Positions 47,893-54,920 of a stretch of DNA of 64,000 nucleotides are shown here, piece by piece; position 1 is the first letter of the stretch; every line of letters starts with the position of its first letter. The translations under genes and the position numbers were made by a program. Below the pieces are notes generated by a model. That model was given only the letters and a program-made list of their open reading frames with translations. It had not been told where the DNA came from and ran no database searches. The DNA comes from Mycobacterium deserti (lineage in GTDB: Bacteria; Actinomycetota; Actinomycetes; Mycobacteriales; Mycobacteriaceae), in NCBI RefSeq assembly GCF_025345615.1, contig NZ_JAODWD010000002.1, forward strand, positions 682,001 through 746,000. Direction: 5' to 3'.

Positions 47893-47916
47893 ATGTGCGG
47901 GCGGCCCGGAAAACGA

Positions 47917-47948
47917 CGACTGCGCGGCCCGTTCGGGCCGCGCAGTCG
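47917..47948 (-). terminator. Intrinsic terminator after the Rv0340-like gene
   Basis: 14-bp perfect stem CGACTGCGCGGCCC / GGGCCGCGCAGTCG with a 4-nt loop, followed on the minus strand by TCGTTTTCC. It ends the Rv0340-like transcript before the iniB promoter, so the two are separate units. Confidence 0.8.
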
Positions 47949-47969
47949 CGTTGTTGGTGCAGGTGTTCG

Positions 47970-48503
47970 TCAGAAGACGTCGAACCCCGAAGCGTCGGTG
48001 TCGACGTCGGCGATCTCGACGATGACGTCGTCGAGGCCCTCACCGGCAGGCGCGTCGACAACCGGGACGTCGTCGATGACGGACTGGTCGAGATGCAGCC
48101 CCGGGTCCCCGGCGCCGGCCACGCTCGGCAGGTCCGCCTCGTCGAGAGCGTCCAGGCCGGACTGCAGTGCCTGCTCGGGCTGGTCGACGTAATCGGAGAT
48201 CAGTGACGGTGTGTCGTCGAAGCCCTGAACTGGGACCGGCGCGTCGAACGCATCGAACGCCGCGGTCGCCGCACCGCTGGCCCACACGTTGCTTGCGGCG
48301 TCGCCGATGACGCCGTCAGCACCCGAGGGGGCCGCGGTCGACAACGACTCCGACACCACTGGGATCAAGTTGCTGACGTCAGCACTGGTGACATTCGTCA
48401 GGTTGGCATCGAGAATGGCTTGGTCCGGGTTCTCAGCGAATCGCGCGGCAGCATCCTGGTCGCGCACGAGCGACATCACGAAGTCCAGTAACGAGTTCGC
48501 CAT
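47970..48503 (-). CDS. Rv0340-like IniB-related protein
   Basis: 177 residues. N-terminal domain L-L-D-F-V-M-S-L-V-R-D-Q-D-A-A-A-R-F-A-E-N-P in segments, then L-T-N-V-T-S-A-D-V-S-N-L, the same pattern as the IniB start; the rest is acidic, Asp/Ala-rich, and ends S-G-F-D-V-F. No signal peptide or membrane helix. Function unknown. ATG 48503 (GGAGAGGAGGG upstream); the frame extends further but without similarity. Divergent from the Hsp70-like gene with a shared control region that holds three TTAGGGG boxes. Confidence 0.82.
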   Translation of the reverse strand: MANSLLDFVMSLVRDQDAAARFAENPDQAILDANLTNVTSADVSNLIPVVSESLSTAAPSGADGVIGDAASNVWASGAATAAFDAFDAPVPVQGFDDTPSLISDYVDQPEQALQSGLDALDEADLPSVAGAGDPGLHLDQSVIDDVPVVDAPAGEGLDDVIVEIADVDTDASGFDVF

Positions 48504-48624
48504 GAAACGCCCTCCTCTCCATGGCAGATATACAAACGGCGGTAGCTCAACGGCTTGATCCGATGCTATCGACGGCCGGAGCCCCGGTGATCGGTGCGAA
48601 ACCCACCACTCCAACCGCGGCATT

Positions 48625-48699
48625 AGGGGGCTCGGCGTTAGGGGTTTTCGCGCCACTAGGGGATGTGCCGTAGGTTGGCGCCCTCAGCCGCTATCGTGA
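48625..48699. promoter_or_regulatory. Divergent control region with three TTAGGGG-type boxes
   Basis: TTAGGGGG (48625-48632), TTAGGGGT (48640-48647), CTAGGGGA (48658-48665), then a plus-strand -10 TATCGT (48694-48699) for the Hsp70-like gene; the last box sits at about -45. A minus-strand TAGCAT (48568-48563) may serve the Rv0340-like gene. Confidence 0.6.
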
Positions 48700-48724
48700 G
48701 GAACGGCCAAGTACAGAGGTGAAG

Positions 48725-50491
48725 ATGAGCGACTCTCTCGGGTTGTCGATTGGAATGACCAACCTCGTGGCGGCCCGGGTGGGCCGTCCGCCGGTCATGC
48801 GCCGATCGGTGCTCACCCTGTTCGACGACCGCGCGCCCGAAGTCGGTGTGCCCTCAGAATTTCCTCAGAATCCCAAGCTCAACGCGCCCGGAATGGTACT
48901 CAGCGGCTTTGTCGAACGCGTCGGTGACCCGGTCCCGTTGGTCGCTGCCGACGGCTCGTCGCACCGAGGTGAACGCGTGCTCGTCGAAGCGCTCGACGCG
49001 ATGGCGCGCACCGTCGGCGGCGGCGCGCCCGTGTCGATCGCAGTGCCTGCGCACTGGGGGCCTGCCACCGTCGGCGCGCTCCGTGGCGCCCTGCGGGCCA
49101 CGCCCAGCCTCGCCCCCAACGGCGTTCCCGCGGCGCTGATCCCCGATTCGGTCGCGGCACTGTCGGCATTGCAGGCCGCGCCCGGTCTGCCGTCCAGCGG
49201 TGTCGTCGTGCTGTGCGACTTCGGCGGCAGCGGAACCAGCATCACGCTGGCCGATGCCGGCTCGAACTTCGACACCATCGGCGAGACGGTCCGCTACACC
49301 GACTTCTCCGGCGACCTGATCGACCAGGCGCTGCTGAACCATGTCGTCGCGGGCATCGCCGACGCCAACGACGCCGACCCGGCGGGTACCGCGGCGGTCG
49401 GTTCGCTGGCCCGGCTGCGCAGTGAATGCCGGCAGGCCAAGGAGCGGCTGTCCGGCGAGACCGCCACCGTGGTGGCCGCCGACCTACCCGGATACCGCAA
49501 CGACGTCCGCGTGACCCGCAACGAGCTCGAGCAGCTGATCGCCGCGCCCCTGGCGGGCGTGCTGAATACCGTCGAAGAAACGTTGCAGCGCAATAACATT
49601 GCCGCCAGCAACGTGTCGGCGGTGGCCACCGTCGGCGGCGGCGCGAACATCCCGCTTGTCACCCAGCAGCTCTCCACGCGGCTACGCGCCCCCGTCGTGA
49701 CCACGCCGCAGTCCCAACTCAACGTGGCCGCAGGCGCTGCGCTCGTCGCCGATGCTGCGGGCGCGGCGACCGGCATGGCTCCGGCCGCCGACGCACCGAC
49801 GGGGATGGCGCCCACAGGTATGGCAGCCGCCGCCTGGGCGGCAGGTGCGGCCGGCGTCGCGGCTTCCGAGTCCGCGTCTGACGGCGCCTCCTCGGCGACC
49901 TTCCGCGCGTTGGCGTGGTCGCAGGACGACTCCCCCGGTGCCGACCCCGTTCCGTACACCGGCGAGGACTACACCTACGCGCCCGGGACCGCCGACGTGC
50001 GTCCTCCGATGGAATTCGCTCACGAAGAGGAGGGCTTCGAGCCGGAGTCCGCGCCGTTGCCCTGGTACAAGCGACCGCCGATCCTGTTCGGAGCCGCCGC
50101 GGCCGCGGCGCTGTTGGCCATCGGCGGGCTGGCCATCACGTTGACCGGCACCAGCAGCGACACCGGGCCGGTGACCGAGACCGCGACCACGTTCGAGACC
50201 GGGCCGTCGCCGCAGGGTCCCCCGCCCGAACCGGTGACGACGGTGACCGTCGGTCCGGACGGCCAGCAGACCACGACCGTGGTTCCGCCACCGCCGACGA
50301 CAACGACCGCCGCGCCGACCACGACGACAACCAGTCCCACCACCACGACCACCACGGCGACGACCACCACGACGACGCGGACCACCACCACCGCGCCGAC
50401 CACCACGCAGCCGACCACGACGCAACCTCCCACCACCACGGATCAGGTCATCACTACGACCCCTGACGTGCTGGTCCCGGATGAGCCGTGA
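48725..50491 (+). CDS. Membrane-anchored Hsp70-like protein with Thr-rich tail (1)
   Basis: 588 residues. Residues 1-350 have the Hsp70 ATPase fold: L-G-L-S-I-G-M-T-N-L (phosphate-1; the catalytic-type Asp of DnaK's I-D-L-G-T-T-N is Ser), L-C-D-F-G-G-S-G-T-S (phosphate-2), V-A-T-V-G-G-G-A-N-I-P (adenosine). There is no substrate-binding domain. Instead an Ala-rich linker, P-W-Y-K-R-P-P (about 446), one membrane helix (about 452-473) and an outside tail of about 110 residues, mostly Thr/Pro. ATG 48725 is chosen for AGAGGTGAAG; GTG 48719 is possible. Next to IniR and divergent from Rv0340/iniBAC, so a sensor or signalling role in wall stress is suggested. Confidence 0.85.
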   Translation: MSDSLGLSIGMTNLVAARVGRPPVMRRSVLTLFDDRAPEVGVPSEFPQNPKLNAPGMVLSGFVERVGDPVPLVAADGSSHRGERVLVEALDAMARTVGGGAPVSIAVPAHWGPATVGALRGALRATPSLAPNGVPAALIPDSVAALSALQAAPGLPSSGVVVLCDFGGSGTSITLADAGSNFDTIGETVRYTDFSGDLIDQALLNHVVAGIADANDADPAGTAAVGSLARLRSECRQAKERLSGETATVVAADLPGYRNDVRVTRNELEQLIAAPLAGVLNTVEETLQRNNIAASNVSAVATVGGGANIPLVTQQLSTRLRAPVVTTPQSQLNVAAGAALVADAAGAATGMAPAADAPTGMAPTGMAAAAWAAGAAGVAASESASDGASSATFRALAWSQDDSPGADPVPYTGEDYTYAPGTADVRPPMEFAHEEEGFEPESAPLPWYKRPPILFGAAAAAALLAIGGLAITLTGTSSDTGPVTETATTFETGPSPQGPPPEPVTTVTVGPDGQQTTTVVPPPPTTTTAAPTTTTTSPTTTTTTATTTTTTRTTTTAPTTTQPTTTQPPTTTDQVITTTPDVLVPDEP

Positions 50492-50494
50492 TCA

Positions 50495-52993
50495 ATGTCC
50501 ACGCGTGAGGCCGTCGCGAGGCTGATCGCCGCGCCGACCGAGCCGGTCAAGCTGCTGGTATCGGGAGGCATCGGCACCGGCAAGAGTTCGGTGCTGACCG
50601 AGGTGCGGGCCGCGTTGCGTGACGCCGGGGTGCCGGTGCTCACCAGAGTTCCGAGGGCAGGCGACGAACCGGCGGCCGCAGTCGTCATCGACGATGCACA
50701 GCTGCTCGACGACGACGCGCTGCATCGGCTTGCCGACCGCGTGGCCGACCCCGCCGTGACAGTGGTCGTCGCCACCGAACCGTTGGCGCACCGACCGGCA
50801 CTGCGCGCGGTGGTCACCGCGATCGAGCGGGAGAACCCCGCGCTGGTTCTGGGGGCGTTGAACCCAAAGGAGGTTCATCGTCGTGCCGCCGAAACCCTCG
50901 GCGCCGCAACGTCTCCCGAGATCGTCCGGTCGTTGATAGTTGCGACCGCCGGCCTGCCGTTCCTGCTGCAGCCGGCGGTCACCGCCGCAGCGTCCCCCGA
51001 CGGGGAGGCCGCCGCCAAGGCAATCTTGCAGGCGGCGAAGTTCGCTCTGATCGAGCGGCTGCGCCGGCTGGACGAGCCTGTCCTGGACACCCTGTTGGTG
51101 TCCTCGCTGAGCCTCGATCTCGGGCCCGACGATGTCGCGGCGGCGCTGCGGGTCGGCCCCGAGGAGGCACAGGCACTGGTGGACCGCGCTCGCGCCACCG
51201 GACTGATCGAGCCCTCGTACAGCCACGCGTTTCGGCGTGCGCTGCACCGCTGCATCACCCAGATCATCGGGGCGACCCGACATCACGACACCGAGATCTC
51301 GCTGTTGATCACTCAGATCCAGTCGTCAACGCTCTCAGCCGAACTCGCGATCCAGTTGGCCGAACACGGACTTCGCGACGACCGGTTGGCCAAGGCATTG
51401 ACCGAACTGGCGTCACGCAGTCATGGCCCGGCAAAAGCGGCACGGCTTTATCGGGCCGCGGCCGACGCCGGCGCGACCATGTTGAGTTCGCGACTCGCGG
51501 ACGCTTTGGCGCTGACCGGTGACTGCGTCACGGCGGGTCGACTGGCCGACGAACTGCTCGGCGCCGACGACCCCACCGAACGCGCGGCCGCGGTGCGTAT
51601 CGCCGCCAGCGTCGCCACACACGACGGCAGTGCGGCGCAGGCCGCCGATCTGTTCCGTTGGCTCGGACCCTATCCCGATGCGTTCGTCAGCGCTGCCGGC
51701 GCCATCGCCCTTGTCGCCGCGGGTGACCTGCAGGCCGCTCGTGCTGCGCTGAGCGCCGAGAGCGCCGGGCCCCCGACCTCGACGGCGCGCGCCGCGCGCA
51801 GCCTCGCCGACGGTCTTCTGCAGTCCCTCGAGGTGCCGTATCCGACCGCTGTTGCACGCCTCGGTCAGTCCATCACCGCCGAACACCAGTCGACGGGCGT
51901 CGCACCCGACACCCCTGCCGCGCTGGTCACCCTTGCCGCACTGCACGGCGGCGACCCCGTACGGGCGCGCAGCGTCATCGGCCGGGCGGTACGCGCGGAA
52001 CGCGATGAGGGCCAAGAGAATACGGCCTTCGTCGCACGCAGACACCGCCTGCTGCTCGGCTGGGTGCGGATGCAGGACGGCCAGCTGCCCGCCGCGACCG
52101 CTGACGTCGCCGCCGTCGTCGGCGACGACATCGCGCTGCACCGCCGCGACGCGTTGTGGGCAGCCGCCCTTCAGACGGCGATCGCGCGCCGCAGCGGTGA
52201 CACCGGAGCCATGCAGAAGCACTGGTATACCGCGATGGAAGTGCTCGCCGAGTACTCCACAGACCTGTTCTTTCTGCTGCCGCTGGGCGAATTGTGGATC
52301 ACCGCCGCGCGGCTGCGGCAGGTCGACCGGTTGCAGCACACGCTCGACGAGGCGTTCGCGCTGCTGGCCGCGCTCGGCAATCCGGTGTTGTGGTCGGTGC
52401 CGCTGCACTGGGCGGGGGTGCACGCCGGAATCCTGGCCAACGCCCCCGAGGCGGTGGCGCCTCACGGACAGGCGCTGACGGCCGCCGCAGCGCATAGCGC
52501 GTTCGCCAAGGCGCTCGCCAACGCGGGCCGCACCTGGTTGCGCACGCTGGCCAATTCGGTCGATGCTGACGAAGTCACCTCGGCTGCAAGGCTTCTGGCT
52601 CAGTTCGGCCATACCTGGGATGCGACCCGCTTGGCTGGGCAAGCCGCGCTACAGACGTCCGACGGCCGCATCTCAGGCGCGATGCTGCAGTTGGCGCGCG
52701 ACCTGAAACAGACCGTCGCGCTCGACGACGCGCCCGGTCTCGAGTCCGCGACCGCGACGCGGGACGTGCGGTCCGGTCCGGCCCGCGCGTCCTCGTCGCG
52801 GCTGTCCGACCGCGAGCGCGAGGTCGCCGAACTTCTCCTGCTCGGCATGCCGTACCGCGACATCGGCAACCAGCTGTTCATCTCGGCGAAGACCGTCGAG
52901 CACCACGTCGCGCGCATACGCCGGCGGCTCGGCGCTGAATCCCGTTCGGAGATGTTGTCGATGCTGCGCACCATGCTCGCGCCGCAGGCCTGA
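50495..52993 (+). CDS. iniR: MalT/LuxR-type ATPase regulator (IniR, Rv0339c-like)
   Basis: 832 residues. STAND ATPase with Walker A S-G-G-I-G-T-G-K-S (23-31) and Walker B A-A-V-V-I-D-D-A-Q-L-L, a long helical TPR-like sensor region, and a C-terminal LuxR HTH (L-S-D-R-E-R-E-V-A-E-L-L-L-L-G-M-P-Y-R-D then S-A-K-T-V-E-H-H-V-A-R-I). The M. tuberculosis/M. marinum counterpart has been reported as IniR, a MalT-family regulator of iniBAC. ATG 50495 is 3 bp after the Hsp70-like stop, so the two are co-transcribed. Nine TTAGGGGA boxes in this locus are its likely sites; one overlaps its own stop codon. Confidence 0.88.
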   Translation: MSTREAVARLIAAPTEPVKLLVSGGIGTGKSSVLTEVRAALRDAGVPVLTRVPRAGDEPAAAVVIDDAQLLDDDALHRLADRVADPAVTVVVATEPLAHRPALRAVVTAIERENPALVLGALNPKEVHRRAAETLGAATSPEIVRSLIVATAGLPFLLQPAVTAAASPDGEAAAKAILQAAKFALIERLRRLDEPVLDTLLVSSLSLDLGPDDVAAALRVGPEEAQALVDRARATGLIEPSYSHAFRRALHRCITQIIGATRHHDTEISLLITQIQSSTLSAELAIQLAEHGLRDDRLAKALTELASRSHGPAKAARLYRAAADAGATMLSSRLADALALTGDCVTAGRLADELLGADDPTERAAAVRIAASVATHDGSAAQAADLFRWLGPYPDAFVSAAGAIALVAAGDLQAARAALSAESAGPPTSTARAARSLADGLLQSLEVPYPTAVARLGQSITAEHQSTGVAPDTPAALVTLAALHGGDPVRARSVIGRAVRAERDEGQENTAFVARRHRLLLGWVRMQDGQLPAATADVAAVVGDDIALHRRDALWAAALQTAIARRSGDTGAMQKHWYTAMEVLAEYSTDLFFLLPLGELWITAARLRQVDRLQHTLDEAFALLAALGNPVLWSVPLHWAGVHAGILANAPEAVAPHGQALTAAAAHSAFAKALANAGRTWLRTLANSVDADEVTSAARLLAQFGHTWDATRLAGQAALQTSDGRISGAMLQLARDLKQTVALDDAPGLESATATRDVRSGPARASSSRLSDREREVAELLLLGMPYRDIGNQLFISAKTVEHHVARIRRRLGAESRSEMLSMLRTMLAPQA

Positions 52994-53033
52994 TCCCCTA
53001 ACGCCGGTCGATCCCCCATTCGCGATCCCCTAC
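52994..53033 (-). promoter_or_regulatory. Three TTAGGGGA-type boxes, inverted, before the second Hsp70-like gene
   Basis: On the minus strand: TTAGGGGA (53001-52994), ATGGGGGA (53019-53012), GTAGGGGA (53033-53026). They lie directly after the iniR stop and about 70-105 bp upstream of the Hsp70-like gene start at 53101. The orientation is opposite to the boxes before 48725. Confidence 0.6.
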
Positions 53034-53087
53034 GAGGGCCGGTTTGGCAACGGGAATTCCACCGATCTGCGCGCCCGTCAAACGCCT

Positions 53088-53101
53088 TACCCTCGTTCGC
53101 A
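53088..53101 (+). promoter_or_regulatory. Leaderless promoter of the second Hsp70-like gene
   Basis: TACCCT (53088-53093), a TANNNT -10, seven bases before ATG 53101. It supports this ATG over the in-frame TTG/ATG codons further upstream. A clear -35 is not seen, which fits an activator-dependent promoter. Confidence 0.5.
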
Positions 53102-54786
53102 TGTGGAATCAGGACGCGCCCGGCGGCCGTGCGTTGGGGCTGTCGGTCGGCGCGACCAACCTCGCCGCGGGCGGTGACGGCCACACCTCGGCCGTGCGGC
53201 CTGCCGAGGTAGTGCTACGGGGCCAGCGGCTCACCGGTTTCGTCGACCGCGTCGGAGACCCGGTTCCGCTGATCGCCGCCGACGGCTCGAGCCATTACCC
53301 CGAGGCGCTGCTGGCTGAAGCGCTTGATGCACTCGCCGAATCGGCCGCCGAGGGCGTGCCCGCAGCGGGTGTGACGGTCGCCGTTCCCTCGCACTGGCGG
53401 CCGGCTGTCGTCGACGCAGTGCGTCGCGCGTTGCCCGGCCGAGCCGTCGTATCGGACGCGACCGCGGCCGTAACGGCGCTGGGCGCCGATCCCGGGCTGC
53501 CGAGTCGGGGCGTCATCGTCCTGTGCGACTTCGGCGGCAGCGGCAGCAGCATCACGTTGATCAACGCCTCCGCGCACTACGCCGTCGTCGGCGAGACGCT
53601 CCGCTACACCGATTTCTCCGGTGACCAGATCGACCAGGCGCTGTTGCGGCGGCTCGCGGTCGACGCGCCGCACGCGTCCGACACCGCGATGGTCGGCTCC
53701 CTGGCGCGGCTGCGTGCCGAGTGCCGCGACGCGAAGGAACGCTTGTCCGCGGAGACGGCGACCGCCGTCGGGGACATCCGCATCACCCGCGCCGAACTGG
53801 AAGACCTCATCGGTGACGCGTTCGCCGGTTTCCTGGCGGCCTTCGACGACACGCTGCAGCGCTACGGCGTCCCGCACGCGGGCGTCGCTGCCGTCGCGAC
53901 AGTCGGCGGCGGCGCGCGCATCCCGCTGATCACGCAGATGCTGTCCGAGCACGTGCGGGTGCCGGTGGTGACGATTGCTTATCCCCAACTCACCGCCGCG
54001 AAGGGCGCGGCGCTGATCGGGGCGCGCAGCCGTGTCGTCGAACCCGCGACGACGCTCGCGCCTGTCGCCGGGGTGTCCCCGCCGGAGTTCGCGCCCCTGG
54101 CGTGGTCGCAGGCCGACTCGGACTTCGACTCACAGTTCGACGACAATGAGCCCGAACTTCCCTACGCGCCTGCGGCCGCGCACCGGCCCGCAATGCAATT
54201 TCAGCAGCAGGATCGGCGCGACGAGGATGCGCCGCCGCGCCGTTCGCCGCTCGTGCTGTTCGGGCTGTCGGCCGTCGCCGCGGTCCTCACGACGACCATC
54301 TTCGGCTTCATGCAGTTCGGCGCGGACACCGCTACCCCCGTCGAGGCAGCGACGACGATCGCGCCTTCCCCCGCGCCTGCGGCGCCGGCTCCCACTCCTG
54401 CACCCCCGGCGCCGCAGGCCTCCCAAGCGACCACCGTGGTCGTGCAAAGATCCAACCCGGTCACTCAGCACCCGCAGCGCCGGCAACCGGCGCCGCCCGC
54501 TCCTGCGGCCCCGGCTCAGCCGCCGGCACCGCCACCTCCGCCACCGCCCGCGTCGACGACGGCGCCTGCGACGACCACGCCTGCGACGACCACGCCGCCG
54601 ACGACCACACCACCGAGTACACCGCCGTCGACACCGCCCAGCACACCCCCGAGCTCTGCGCCCTCGACACCCCCGAGCACGCCGCCGTCGACGCCCCCGG
54701 CCGACCCCGGCCCCGACGACGTCGAGCCCGAACCTGTGACCGATCCCGCCGACCCGGGCGACCCCGCCGAAACCCCTGATCCGTAG
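53101..54786 (+). CDS. Membrane-anchored Hsp70-like protein with Pro/Thr-rich tail (2)
   Basis: 561 residues, paralog of the 48725 protein. Hsp70-like fold (about 10-300): L-G-L-S-V-G-A-T-N-L again with Ser for the DnaK Asp, L-C-D-F-G-G-S-G-S-S, T-L-R-Y-T-D-F-S-G-D-Q-I-D-Q-A-L-L, V-A-T-V-G-G-G-A-R-I-P. Then a linker, R-R-S-P-L-V-L-F-G (no Trp here), a helix at about 383-405, and an outside tail of about 150 residues with A-P-A-P and T-P-P-S repeats ending in an acidic D-P-A-D-P-G-D segment. It flanks iniR on the other side from its paralog. Confidence 0.85.
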   Translation: MWNQDAPGGRALGLSVGATNLAAGGDGHTSAVRPAEVVLRGQRLTGFVDRVGDPVPLIAADGSSHYPEALLAEALDALAESAAEGVPAAGVTVAVPSHWRPAVVDAVRRALPGRAVVSDATAAVTALGADPGLPSRGVIVLCDFGGSGSSITLINASAHYAVVGETLRYTDFSGDQIDQALLRRLAVDAPHASDTAMVGSLARLRAECRDAKERLSAETATAVGDIRITRAELEDLIGDAFAGFLAAFDDTLQRYGVPHAGVAAVATVGGGARIPLITQMLSEHVRVPVVTIAYPQLTAAKGAALIGARSRVVEPATTLAPVAGVSPPEFAPLAWSQADSDFDSQFDDNEPELPYAPAAAHRPAMQFQQQDRRDEDAPPRRSPLVLFGLSAVAAVLTTTIFGFMQFGADTATPVEAATTIAPSPAPAAPAPTPAPPAPQASQATTVVVQRSNPVTQHPQRRQPAPPAPAAPAQPPAPPPPPPPASTTAPATTTPATTTPPTTTPPSTPPSTPPSTPPSSAPSTPPSTPPSTPPADPGPDDVEPEPVTDPADPGDPAETPDP

Positions 54787-54859
54787 TTAGGTCAGCCTTC
54801 GTAGCGGTGTTTACCCGCGGGGTGCAACTATGAGCCCGGGCTGAACAGGCCCTGCGCTA

Positions 54860-54902
54860 GTTACCGACGGGTAACATCCGATAAGTTACCCTTGAGTAAC
54901 TT
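54860..54902. promoter_or_regulatory. Two palindromic operators in front of the etfD-like gene
   Basis: GTTACC-N4-GGTAAC (54860-54875) and AAGTTAC-N6-GTAACTT (54883-54902), both perfect, share the half-site GTTAC. They lie 18-60 bp before GTG 54921, so a bound dimer would block or modulate transcription. TetR-type fatty-acid regulators are candidates because the gene serves beta-oxidation. Confidence 0.7.
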
Positions 54903-54920
54903 GGGAACGGGAGGCAGGCA

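Noticed and set aside
48725..50100. Second dnaK gene
   Set aside because: The ATPase fold is there, but the phosphate-1 Asp and substrate domain are missing and a membrane helix follows, so it is not a chaperone of the DnaK type.
50250..50460. ACC-rich short repeats as a CRISPR or satellite
   Set aside because: They encode the Thr-rich tail of the Hsp70-like protein, in frame, with no constant repeat-spacer structure.
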